NCBI GenBank assembly: GCA_030715195.1
Contig: JAUYVI010000006.1
Span: 1-64,000, forward strand
From: Dongia sedimenti
GTDB lineage: Bacteria; Pseudomonadota; Alphaproteobacteria; Dongiales; Dongiaceae
Direction: 5' to 3'
DNA: 64,000 bases
Each line of letters starts with the position of its first letter. The first letter of the stretch is position 1. Both the position numbers and the translations under genes were made by a program. This document shows positions 1 through 8,170 of this stretch, piece by piece. The notes beneath the pieces were generated by a model. It made no database searches and was not told the origin of the DNA. It was given only the letters and a program-made list of their open reading frames with translations.

Positions 1-53
1 TCGCCAATACCCTCATCAAGGAAGATCGCATCTGGGTCAATCATGCCGCTTGA
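1..53 (+). CDS. possible 3' end of an unidentified gene
   Basis: Reading frame 3 is open from the window edge and ends with TGA at 51-53, giving the C-terminal residues ANTLIKEDRIWVNHAA. The codons look like ordinary coding sequence, and the next gene (minus strand) ends at 110, so a converging gene end here makes sense. Sixteen residues are too few to name a family. It could also be chance coding. Confidence 0.35.
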   Translation, partial: ANTLIKEDRIWVNHAA

Positions 54-68
54 CCTCAAACACAGATG

Positions 69-87
69 CTCTCCCACGAGGGGAGAG
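69..87 (-). terminator. small hairpin between converging gene ends
   Basis: CTCTCCC (69-75) and GGGAGAG (81-87) form a perfect 7-bp stem with a 5-nt loop. It lies just beyond the stop of the minus-strand SDR gene and after the possible plus-strand gene end. There is no clear T-run, so it may act as a weak bidirectional terminator or simply be a G/C-rich intergenic palindrome. Confidence 0.35.
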
Positions 88-109
88 GGGATCACACATC
101 GAACAGCCC

Positions 110-847
110 TCACCACCGGTTGACCGGCAGGATGTAGAGCTGCGCGATCTGGACATGGGCGGGCTGGTCGAGGGCGAACAGCACGCTGCGGGCGATGTCG
201 TCGGGATCGAGCGCGATCTTGAAGCGCTCGAAATACTCCTGCTCGGCCGCCTTGTCGCCGCGATGGCGCTTCAGGATGATGTTGGTCTTGGTGAGGCCGG
301 GCAGGATTTCGGTCACGCGGATGCCGGTCTCGGCCAAGTCGGCGCGCAGGATGTCGGTGAAGGCGCGCACGCCCGCCTTGCTGGCGGTGTAGGCCGCCAT
401 GTCGGGCACCATCCGAATAGCGCTGATCGAGCTGATGTTGACGATGTCGCCGCTGTTGCGCCGCACCATATCCGGCAGCATGGCGCGCGTGACCCGCATG
501 AGACCATTCAAATTGGTATCGATGATGCTCGACCAGTCGTCGGCCTTGCCGAGGTCGAAGCGGGTGCGGCCGCCGATATCGTGACCCGCATTGTTGACCA
601 GGATCTCGATCGGCCGGAACGCGGGCGGAACGAGGTTGGGAAGGTCGTCCACGCGGGCGCGATCGGTGATGTCGAGTTGCAGCGCGGTCGCCTTCTCTCC
701 CAAGCTTTGCGCGAGTTCGGTTGCACCTGCGAGATCGAGATCGGTGAGCACCACGCGATGGCCGGCTTCGGCGAGCCGCCTGGCGATGGCGCGGCCGATC
801 CCGCTGGCGGCGCCGGTGATCAGAGCGGTTCCTTTGGCTTCCGGCAC
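110..847 (-). CDS. SDR family NAD(P)-dependent oxidoreductase
   Basis: A 245-residue classical short-chain dehydrogenase/reductase, which interconverts alcohols and carbonyls in the cytosol. The glycine-rich cofactor motif TGAASGIG is at residues 11-18, NNAG at 85-88, and the catalytic Ser/Tyr/Lys are about S140, Y153 and K157 (YTASK). An Asp at the end of beta-2 (LTDLD) favours NAD(H) over NADP(H); this is inference from the family rule. The start is GTG at 847. The gene diverges from the sugar ABC transporter operon across about 240 bp, so it may oxidise the sugar or polyol that system imports. The substrate cannot be read from the sequence. Confidence 0.9.
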   Translation of the reverse strand: MPEAKGTALITGAASGIGRAIARRLAEAGHRVVLTDLDLAGATELAQSLGEKATALQLDITDRARVDDLPNLVPPAFRPIEILVNNAGHDIGGRTRFDLGKADDWSSIIDTNLNGLMRVTRAMLPDMVRRNSGDIVNISSISAIRMVPDMAAYTASKAGVRAFTDILRADLAETGIRVTEILPGLTKTNIILKRHRGDKAAEQEYFERFKIALDPDDIARSVLFALDQPAHVQIAQLYILPVNRW

Positions 848-1087
848 GGTCTTTCTCCAGCGGTTTGATATCCCAGCCGCTACGCATACAACCTCGGCCG
901 TGCGCGCGTGAACCGAATGCTGCGCCTATCATAACTGATATTCAAAGCCAGCGGCTTTGCCGCCCCCCGGAAATTGACGATTGTGACCGTGAGAGCGCCG
1001 ACCCTCGCGTCGGCGCCATTCGGCGCAGCGAAAAAAACCCTCCTCGTCGCAATCCAGGGCAGCGCCGTTCGGACTTTGGGAGGCCGG

Positions 1088-2068
1088 GTGCGCAAGATCA
1101 GACTCACGCAGGAGGGCGTCGTCCTCGCTTTGGCCGTCGCCATGTGCGTGGTCTTCGCCGTTGCGTTGCCGAACTTCCTCACCACCGGCAATCTGATCGC
1201 GCTGGTCCGCAGCGTCTCGATCCTCGGCATCCTCGGCCTCGGCATGGGACTGGTGGTGATCGCCCGCGGCATCGATCTCGCGCTGATCGCGACCATGGTC
1301 GTCTCGGTCTCCTGGGTGCTGTCGCTCACCACCAATTCCGGCTGGAACCTCGGTCCGGCTCTGCTGCTGGGCGCCGGCTTCGTCATCCTGATCGGGCTGA
1401 TCAACGGCATCCTGATCGCCTATGCCACCATCCCCGCGATCTTCACCACCCTCGCCATGGGCCTGGTGGTCTATGGCGTGGGCCGCGGCTGGCTGTTCCA
1501 GGTCGATGTGCAGAACACGCCGGACAACTCGGCCTTCTTCAACTTCCTCGGCCGGACCACGGTCCTCGGCATGCCCATGCTGATCGTGGCCTTCCTGGTC
1601 CTGGCGCTGCTGATGTGGCTGGCCTTGCGCTGGACCCGCTTCGGCCGCTTCGTCTATGCGATGGGCGACAATCCGGCGGCGGCGCGCATCGTCGGCCTGC
1701 CGGTGCGGCCGATGATCGTCGCCGAGCACGTCATCACCGCGCTGATCGCCTATGCCGCCGGCCTGGTCATGGCCGCCGCATCCTCGGGCATGAGCACGCG
1801 GGTCTACAACTCGACCATGATCTACGACGTGCTGCTGGTGGTCGTGCTGGGCGGCATCGGCCTCAGCGGCGGGCGCGGCGGCGTGCGCAACATCCTGGTC
1901 GGCACCTTGCTGGTGGGCGTGCTGCTCGACGGCATGACCATCATGGACGTGCCCTACATCGAGCAGAACCTGATCAAGAGCATCATCCTGCTCTGCGCCA
2001 TCGTCGTGGACAGCATCATCAATCCCCGCGACGAGCAGACGGCGCAGCAGGAGCAGGGCGACATCTGA
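1088..2068 (+). CDS. sugar ABC transporter permease (RbsC/BPD_transp_2 type)
   Basis: A hydrophobic inner-membrane protein of about 326 residues with many transmembrane helices. It carries the features of ribose-type permeases: GMGLVVIARGIDLA in the middle of the N-terminal half and LGGIGLSGGRGGVRNILVGTLL near the C-terminus. I prefer the GTG at 1088 because GGGAGG lies just upstream and the product begins MRKIRLTQEGVV directly before the first helix. An in-frame TTG at 974 would add 38 residues of no clear character. It is the first gene of an operon with a binding protein, a second permease fused to a propeller, a free propeller and an ATPase. Confidence 0.9.
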   Translation: MRKIRLTQEGVVLALAVAMCVVFAVALPNFLTTGNLIALVRSVSILGILGLGMGLVVIARGIDLALIATMVVSVSWVLSLTTNSGWNLGPALLLGAGFVILIGLINGILIAYATIPAIFTTLAMGLVVYGVGRGWLFQVDVQNTPDNSAFFNFLGRTTVLGMPMLIVAFLVLALLMWLALRWTRFGRFVYAMGDNPAAARIVGLPVRPMIVAEHVITALIAYAAGLVMAAASSGMSTRVYNSTMIYDVLLVVVLGGIGLSGGRGGVRNILVGTLLVGVLLDGMTIMDVPYIEQNLIKSIILLCAIVVDSIINPRDEQTAQQEQGDI

Positions 2069-2117
2069 CCACGCGTGACATCACAACAACCATAAGAACG
2101 AACAGGCGGAGGATATC

Positions 2118-3140
2118 ATGAGGACATTCAAGATCATCGCGGCGGCGCTCTCCCTGGCGCTCGGCGCAGCGACCTTCTCCGGCGCCATGGCGCAGGACCA
2201 GAAGGGTCTCGACAACAAGGTGAAGCGCGATCCCTATTACGACGGCCTGAAGGGCAAGAAGGTCGTGTTCGTCCCGCTCGCCATGGGCTTCGACCTGACC
2301 GAAGGCTGGGCGGCGATCATGAAGAAGCAGGCCGCCGATCTCGGCTACAGCTTCGAGATCCGCGATCCCAACTGGAGCACCGATGCCGGCACAAGGGCGA
2401 TCACCGCGATCATCGCCGAGAAGCCGGATCTCGCCATCATCCACAATCCGGATCTTCAATCCTATGCGCGGCTCGAGCAGCGCATGGTCAAGGAAGGCAT
2501 CAAGGTCCTGCAGGTCAATCTCGAGACCACGGTCCCGACCGACTACTATGTCGGCGCCGACTGGGTGAAGGTGGGCCTGATCCAGGCCGACGCGTTGGTG
2601 AAGAAATGCGGCAAGGGCTCCGGCACCTCGGGCAAGGTCGCGATCCTCGAAGGACAGCCGACCGCCGCCTCCAACCTTTATGAGCTCTACGCCTATTATA
2701 AGGTCTTCGCCGACAACCCCGAGATCAAGGTGGTGGCCGACCAGGCCGCGACCTACGACCCGGCCAAGGCGCGGGCCATCACCGAGACCGTGTTGCAGCA
2801 GCATCCCGATCTCTGCGGCATCGTCGGCAACTGGGACAACCAGGATGTCGGCGCCGGCGCCGCGGTCGAGGCCGCCGGCAAGTCGGACCAGGTCTATATC
2901 GTGACCTCCGGCGGCGGCAGCCAGACCGGCTGCGACAACATCAAGAAGGGCCTGCTCGATCTGATCGTCAGCTACGACGTGCCGCTGCAGGGCGACTCGC
3001 TCAACCAGGCGATCGTCACGCTGCTGAACTCCCCGGCCAAGGCGGGCGAGATCCAGAGCACCTATTTCACGCCGCTGACCCTGCAGACCAAGGAATGGGT
3101 CGCGTCGCACAACTGCTGGAACCTGGACCAGCTGAAGTAA
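2118..3140 (+). CDS. sugar ABC transporter periplasmic substrate-binding protein
   Basis: A 340-residue protein with a clear Sec signal peptide: positive MRTFK, a hydrophobic core, and cleavage expected after GAMA near residue 25. The mature part has the periplasmic binding protein fold of the LacI/RbsB class (Peripla_BP_4 type): KKVVFVPLAMGFDLTEGW at the start, then the AAIMKKQAADLGY helix and a DLIVSYDVPLQG segment late in the protein. The ATG is preceded by GGCGGAGG. It sits between the two permease genes and captures the ligand for them in the periplasm. The ligand is unknown; sugars, polyols or cyclic derivatives are typical of the family. Confidence 0.9.
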   Translation: MRTFKIIAAALSLALGAATFSGAMAQDQKGLDNKVKRDPYYDGLKGKKVVFVPLAMGFDLTEGWAAIMKKQAADLGYSFEIRDPNWSTDAGTRAITAIIAEKPDLAIIHNPDLQSYARLEQRMVKEGIKVLQVNLETTVPTDYYVGADWVKVGLIQADALVKKCGKGSGTSGKVAILEGQPTAASNLYELYAYYKVFADNPEIKVVADQAATYDPAKARAITETVLQQHPDLCGIVGNWDNQDVGAGAAVEAAGKSDQVYIVTSGGGSQTGCDNIKKGLLDLIVSYDVPLQGDSLNQAIVTLLNSPAKAGEIQSTYFTPLTLQTKEWVASHNCWNLDQLK

Positions 3141-3165
3141 GGGGCCGGTTGTTGGCGTTCAGATC

Positions 3166-5295
3166 ATGAGTAGCGATACGCTGACGCGCATCCGGTACCG
3201 GTATCTCCCCGATCATCTGATCGGGGAGATCCTGTCCAAGCGCTGGATCGACAATGCGGTCCCGTTCCTCGCCTTGGTGGTGCTGGTGGCGGTGTTCGGG
3301 ATCATCGCGCCGGGCTTCCTCTCGGTCTCCAGCATCACCGATCTCGGCCGCCAGGTGGCCGAGTTCGGATTGATCGTGCTCGGCCTCTCGATCGTCTTGA
3401 TGTCGGGCGGCATCGATCTCTCGGTGGCCTCGGTGTTCACGCTGGCGGTGCTTGCATCGCTGATCGGCACCAATGTCGAAGGCTTCTCGGTCGGCCTGAC
3501 CGCAATCGGCGTGGTGTTCCTCGGCGTGGTCTGCGGCTCGATCAACGGCTATCTGATCGGCTATATGCGGCTGCGGGCGTTTCTCACCACCCTGGTGACG
3601 CTGATCATCTTCCGCTCGATCTACGACATCCTGTTCCTGCGGATGTCGACCGCCATCGTCGCCAGTTTCTCCGATTCCGATTTCCTGTTCTTCATCGGCA
3701 GCGGCACGATCCTCGGCATTCCCTTCTCGCTCTGGGTGACGCTGATCATCGCCGTCGGCTGGCATATCGTGCTCTCGCGCATGCGTCCCGGATGGCGGCT
3801 GACTGCCGTCGGCGGTGCGCGGCGCTCGGCCTACAATGCCGGCATCAGCGTGCGGCGCACGGTGTTCTTCGCCTATGTCTGGTCGGGCGCCTTGAGCGCG
3901 CTGGCTGGCTTCCTGTTCGCGGCGCGGATCGGCAGCACCGGGGCTGATACCGGCGTCGGCCTCGAAGTCTCCGCCCTGACCGCCGCGGTGCTCGGCGGCA
4001 ATTCGCTCGGTGGCGGGCGCGGTTCGGTCGCCAAGGCGGCGATGGGCGCACTGTTCGTGCTGATCCTCAGCAACAACCTCACCAATTTCGGCGTCTCCGG
4101 TCCGGTCAACTCGACGATTCTCGGCTGCGTGCTGATCTCGTCGGTGTTCATCGACATGCGCTGGCTGCGGAACCGGCACAAATGGCTGTCGAAGATCTAC
4201 GTCTCGCCGGCCTATCTGCAATTGCCGCCGCCGCCCTCGGCGACCGATGCGAACTCGCCCTATGCCCTGAACGACAAGCTGCGCTCGGTCGAGATCATCG
4301 GCCTCGGCCAGATCGACGGGCCGGAGGACGTGATTCTCGACCGCGACGACAACCTCTATTGCGGGACAAGGCACGGCGACATCGTCCGCTTCTTCGGCCC
4401 CGACCATAAGCGGCACGAAGTGTTCGCCCATATCGGCGGGCATCCGCTCGGCATGCAGTTCGACCGCGACGGCAATCTGCTGGTCTGCATCGGCGGCATG
4501 GGGCTCTACAAGGTCACGCCGCAGAAAGAGGTGATCAAGCTCACCGACGAGACCAACCGCAGCTTCCTCTCGGTGGTGGACGATTCGCGCCTGCGCCTCG
4601 CCGACGATCTCGACATCGCGCCGGACGGGCGGGTCTATTTCAGCGAGGCGACCATCCGCTACGAGCAGGAGGAATGGGCGACCGATGCGCTGGAGAGCCG
4701 CGGCAACGGGCGCATGATCTGCTACGACCCGCGCACCGGCACGACCAAGACCGAGATTCACCGGCGGGTCTTCCCGAACGGCGTCTGCATGGCCAATGAC
4801 GGCGTCTCGTTCCTGTTCGCCGAGAGCTGGATCGCCACCATCAACCGCTATTATTTCGACGGCCCGAAGAAAGGCACGATCGAGACCGTGATCTCGAACC
4901 TGCCCGGCTATCCCGACAACATCAACCGCGCCTCCGATGGCAATTACTGGGCGGCGCTGCTCGGCATGCGGACGCCGGCGCTCGACCTCGCCTTGTCGAT
5001 GCCGGGCTTCCGCCGGCGCATGGCGCGCCGGGTGGCACCCGATCTCTGGCTCTATCCCAACATCAACACCGGCTGTGTCGTGAAATTCGACGAGCAGGGC
5101 AACATCCTCGACGCGCTCTGGGATCTCGGCGGGCAGAACCATCCGATGATCACCTCGATGCGCGAGCACAAGGGCTATCTCTATCTCGGCGGCGTCTCGA
5201 ACAACCGGATCGGCCGCTACAAGCTCCCGGACGCCGATCCCAACTGGACTGCCCAGGATTTCTATTGGGGCCGCGAGGGGAGCTCCCGGACATGA
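3166..5295 (+). CDS. ABC transporter permease fused to an SMP-30-like beta-propeller
   Basis: A 709-residue fusion, about twice the usual permease length. Residues 1 to about 345 form an RbsC-type permease, with SIVLMSGGIDLSVASVFTLA and, near its end, AVLGGNSLGGGRGSVAKAAMG. After a Pro-rich linker (LPPPPSATDAN), residues 370-709 form an SMP-30/gluconolactonase/strictosidine-synthase-like propeller with GPEDVILDRDDNLY, RLADDLDIAPDGRVYFSE and NGVCMANDGVSFLFAESW. There is no stop or frameshift at the junction. The propeller resembles the product of the next gene, so the fusion probably arose from neighbouring genes. If the permease has both ends in the cytosol, as is usual, the propeller would face the cytosol and could act on the solute as it enters. 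The gene ends in a 4-nt ATGA overlap with the next one. Confidence 0.88.
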   Translation: MSSDTLTRIRYRYLPDHLIGEILSKRWIDNAVPFLALVVLVAVFGIIAPGFLSVSSITDLGRQVAEFGLIVLGLSIVLMSGGIDLSVASVFTLAVLASLIGTNVEGFSVGLTAIGVVFLGVVCGSINGYLIGYMRLRAFLTTLVTLIIFRSIYDILFLRMSTAIVASFSDSDFLFFIGSGTILGIPFSLWVTLIIAVGWHIVLSRMRPGWRLTAVGGARRSAYNAGISVRRTVFFAYVWSGALSALAGFLFAARIGSTGADTGVGLEVSALTAAVLGGNSLGGGRGSVAKAAMGALFVLILSNNLTNFGVSGPVNSTILGCVLISSVFIDMRWLRNRHKWLSKIYVSPAYLQLPPPPSATDANSPYALNDKLRSVEIIGLGQIDGPEDVILDRDDNLYCGTRHGDIVRFFGPDHKRHEVFAHIGGHPLGMQFDRDGNLLVCIGGMGLYKVTPQKEVIKLTDETNRSFLSVVDDSRLRLADDLDIAPDGRVYFSEATIRYEQEEWATDALESRGNGRMICYDPRTGTTKTEIHRRVFPNGVCMANDGVSFLFAESWIATINRYYFDGPKKGTIETVISNLPGYPDNINRASDGNYWAALLGMRTPALDLALSMPGFRRRMARRVAPDLWLYPNINTGCVVKFDEQGNILDALWDLGGQNHPMITSMREHKGYLYLGGVSNNRIGRYKLPDADPNWTAQDFYWGREGSSRT

Positions 5296-6401
5296 TGGAA
5301 GCCCTGAAGTGCCTCTATGCCGGCTTCCGCGGCTTCGACGAGGCCGGCAGCGCCGTGCCGATGATGGACGGGCCGCTGAAGCCCAACACCGCGCTCGACG
5401 AGGCGCCGGTCGTGCTGCGGCTGCCGGAGATCGACAATCTCACCGCGACGCCGGCCGGCCTCGTCGCCTCGCAAGGCGCGGGGCTGCTGCGGCTGCGGAG
5501 CGCGGGCGGTGCGTTGGACGCCGCTGAGCAACAAGTCTTCTCCAGCGAGATTTCCTGCCTGGCGGCCGACGCCTCCGGCGCGCTTGCCGTCGGCCTGGAC
5601 GGGCAGGGCATTGCCATCCAGGGCGGCCGTCATGACGGATTGCAGATCAAGGAGGTGAACGGCACGGTCTTGCGCGCGCCCACGGCCGCCCTGTTCCTCG
5701 ATCCGGACACGCTCATCGTCGCGAATGGCTCGGCCGAATACATGACGACTGACTGGAAGCGCGATCTGATGAACCGGCGTTCCAGCGGCAGCGTCTGGCG
5801 CATCGCGCTCGGCGGCAAGGGCCGCGAAGCGACCCAACTCGCCCGCAATCTGGCATTTCCCTATGGCGTTGCGGTCGGCGCAGGCGGGCTGCTTGTCGCG
5901 GAGGCGTGGCGGCACCGTGTCGTCGCGCTCGATCTCGCCGCGGCAAAGCCGCCGCGCGCCGTCCTCTCCGATCTGCCGGCCTATCCTGCGCGGATCGCGC
6001 CGGCCTCCGGCGGTGGCTTCTGGCTGGCTTTGTTCGCCCCGCGCAACCAGCTGGTCGAGTTCGTGCTGCGCGAGGAGGATTATCGCCGCCGCATGGTCGC
6101 GACCATCGATCCCGCCTATTGGATCGCGCCCTCGCTCTCCAGCGGCGCCAGCTTCCTCGAGCCCATTCAGGGCGGCGCCCGCAAGAAGCTCAACATGCTG
6201 AAGCCCTGGTCGCCGAGCTGGTCCTATGGGCTGGTGGTGCGCTGCGACGCCAACATGCGCGCCGTGGCGAGCTTCCACAGCCGCGCCGACGGCAGTCTCC
6301 ATGGCGTGACCTCGCTCGCCGAATCCGCCGGCGCGTTGTTCGTCGGTGCCAAGGGATCGGGCGCGATCGCGCGACTGCAAGAACAGGATGCCCGATCATG
6401 A
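5292..6401 (+). CDS. SMP-30/strictosidine synthase-like beta-propeller protein
   Basis: About 369 residues from the ATG at 5292, which overlaps the TGA of the upstream fusion gene. Repeated propeller blades can be seen, with motifs such as DPDTLIVANGSAEY, NLAFPYGVAVGAGGLLVAEAW and YPARIAPASGGGFWLALF. It aligns by eye with the C-terminal half of the preceding permease fusion, for example at the YPxxIxxASxGxxWxALF segment, so the two are paralogues. No signal peptide is seen, so it is probably cytosolic. Relatives hydrolyse sugar lactones or similar rings; the role here is inferred from that and from its place inside a sugar uptake operon. Translational coupling to the ATPase is likely through a second ATGA overlap at its end. 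Confidence 0.8.
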   Translation: MMEALKCLYAGFRGFDEAGSAVPMMDGPLKPNTALDEAPVVLRLPEIDNLTATPAGLVASQGAGLLRLRSAGGALDAAEQQVFSSEISCLAADASGALAVGLDGQGIAIQGGRHDGLQIKEVNGTVLRAPTAALFLDPDTLIVANGSAEYMTTDWKRDLMNRRSSGSVWRIALGGKGREATQLARNLAFPYGVAVGAGGLLVAEAWRHRVVALDLAAAKPPRAVLSDLPAYPARIAPASGGGFWLALFAPRNQLVEFVLREEDYRRRMVATIDPAYWIAPSLSSGASFLEPIQGGARKKLNMLKPWSPSWSYGLVVRCDANMRAVASFHSRADGSLHGVTSLAESAGALFVGAKGSGAIARLQEQDARS

Positions 6402-7897
6402 GCGCGCTCCTGGAGCTGAAGAAGGCGACCAAGGACTTCCGCGGCGTCGCTGCCATCAAGGACGTGGACTTCACCCTGGAGCAGGGCGAGATCCACGCCA
6501 TCCTCGGCGAGAACGGCGCCGGCAAGTCGACGCTGACCAAGGTGCTGGCAGGGGTCTATCAGCTGAGCTCGGGCGAGATGCTGTTCGACGGCAAGCCGGC
6601 GCAGCTCGCCTCACCGGCCGATGCCCTCAGCCAAGGCATCGCCATGGTGTTCCAGGAGACCAACCTGGTGCCCTCGATGACGGTGGCGCAGAACATCTAT
6701 CTCGGCGACGAGAAGATGTTCAACCGGCTGCGCGGCCTCTACATCCAGGCGCAGCGCTTCCTGCTGTCGCTGAACTTCTATGTCGATCCCATGGCGCTGG
6801 TCTCCTCGCTCGGCGCGGGGAAGAAGCAGATGGTGGAGATCGCCCGCGCCGTGCACCACAAGGCGCGGCTGATGATCTTCGACGAGCCGACCGCCACCCT
6901 GACGCCGGAGGAGAAGTTCCACTTCTTCAACCTGGTGCGGCGGCTGCAGCGCGACGGCGTTTCGATCATCTTCATCAGCCATGCGCTGGAAGAGGCGCTG
7001 GAGCTGTCCGACCGGATCACCGTCCTGCGCGACGGCAAGGTCTCGGCCAGCGACCTCACCAAGAACTTCGACCGCGACCGCATCATCCAGGCGATGGTCG
7101 GCCGCAGCCTGACCGACGAGCTCTACAGCGGCGGCGACAAGCATCGGATCCCGCGCGCCTATGGCGAGAAGGTGCTGAGCATTCAGAACCTCTCCATGGG
7201 CACGGTGGTGCGCAACACCTCGTTCTCGGTCTTCGCCGGGCAGATCACCGGCCTGTTCGGCCTGGTTGGTTCGGGTCGTACCGAGACCATGAAGATCGTC
7301 AGTGGGGTGCTGAAGCGCGACTTCTTCCACGGCGGCACGATCAGCTTTAACGAGAAGCCCGTGCGCTACCGCACGCCGCGGCCGGCGGTCAGGGACGGCA
7401 TCGTCTACGTGACCGAGGACCGCAAGGTCGAGGGTTTCTTCGAGACCATGTCGATCGCCGCCAACATCCAGCTCGGCACCGTCGCCAAGGGCATCAACCC
7501 GCTGGCGGTGATCTCGATGACCGAGGCGCGCGCGATGGCAAGGCAATGGACCGAGCGGCTCGCCATCAAGGCGATCGATCCCAATGCGCGGATCATCGAG
7601 CTCTCGGGCGGCAATCAGCAAAAGGTGGTGATCGCGAAATCCGCGGTGCAGAAGCCGAAGATGATCATCTTCGACGAGCCCACCCGCGGCGTCGATGTCG
7701 GCTCCATTGTCGAGATCCACCGCTTCATCAACGAGCTCGCCGATACCGGCATGGCCGTCATCGTCATCTCCTCGTACCTGCCGGAGATCCTGGCTCTCTC
7801 CGACCGCATCCTGGTCGCGCGCCAAGGCCGGATCGTCGAGGAGATGGACAGCAAGAGCGCCACCGAGCAGCGCATCATGTACGCCGCCGTGCACTGA
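6398..7897 (+). CDS. sugar ABC transporter ATP-binding protein (RbsA/MglA type)
   Basis: A 499-residue double ATPase with two ABC domains in tandem, as in RbsA. The first domain has Walker A GENGAGKST near residue 40 and Walker B LMIFDEPTATL. The second has a degenerate Walker A region, GLVGSGRTET, and an intact LSGGNQQKV signature followed by MIIFDEPTRGVDVG. This asymmetry is normal in the family. The frame is open upstream, but the true start is the ATG at 6398, in an ATGA overlap with the propeller gene. It powers the two permeases of the operon at the inner membrane and is the last gene before a gap of about 270 bp. Confidence 0.93.
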   Translation: MSALLELKKATKDFRGVAAIKDVDFTLEQGEIHAILGENGAGKSTLTKVLAGVYQLSSGEMLFDGKPAQLASPADALSQGIAMVFQETNLVPSMTVAQNIYLGDEKMFNRLRGLYIQAQRFLLSLNFYVDPMALVSSLGAGKKQMVEIARAVHHKARLMIFDEPTATLTPEEKFHFFNLVRRLQRDGVSIIFISHALEEALELSDRITVLRDGKVSASDLTKNFDRDRIIQAMVGRSLTDELYSGGDKHRIPRAYGEKVLSIQNLSMGTVVRNTSFSVFAGQITGLFGLVGSGRTETMKIVSGVLKRDFFHGGTISFNEKPVRYRTPRPAVRDGIVYVTEDRKVEGFFETMSIAANIQLGTVAKGINPLAVISMTEARAMARQWTERLAIKAIDPNARIIELSGGNQQKVVIAKSAVQKPKMIIFDEPTRGVDVGSIVEIHRFINELADTGMAVIVISSYLPEILALSDRILVARQGRIVEEMDSKSATEQRIMYAAVH

Positions 7898-8113
7898 CGG
7901 CGGACCACCCACCCCGTCGATTTCGATGAGCGGCCCGATGGCATAGGGCCTCCCCACGACAATCCGACGCTGGATCCGAAGAGATCCAAGCTGTGGCAAT
8001 CATCGGAACATTGACGCCGGCCACGGACGGCGATGCGGCGGACGATCCCCACGCACGCCACCGCTGCCAGCGCGCCAGCGGCAGCGGATTCACCCCGTTA
8101 GTTGTGGTTGCAA

Positions 8114-8130
8114 ATTCCTAAAACAGGAAT
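8114..8130. promoter_or_regulatory. inverted repeat upstream of the patatin-protease-MBL operon
   Basis: ATTCCT, five bases, AGGAAT: a perfect 6-bp inverted repeat in an AT-rich patch of the otherwise GC-rich gap, 40 bp upstream of the patatin start. TTGCAA at 8108-8113 could be a -35 element, but I found no -10 at good spacing. It may be an operator for the three-gene unit; this is inferred from position only. Confidence 0.4.
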
Positions 8131-8170
8131 AACCTATAGGGGCAGGCAACGCTCTATTGAGGGGGATAGT

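Noticed and set aside
865-2121. A 418-residue plus-strand frame overlapping the first permease
   Set aside because: It is mostly Arg, His, Pro and Gly and lies in a different frame from a clear permease with transmembrane helices.
3067-5169. A 700-residue minus-strand open frame
   Set aside because: It is antisense to the permease-propeller fusion and rich in Arg, His, Glu and Ala, the usual shadow composition in high-GC DNA. No domain is visible.
5906-6397. Upstream extension of the ATPase frame by about 164 residues
   Set aside because: The extension is an Arg/Ala-rich shadow of the propeller gene. The ATPase family begins near MSALLELKK at 6398, which also forms an ATGA overlap.
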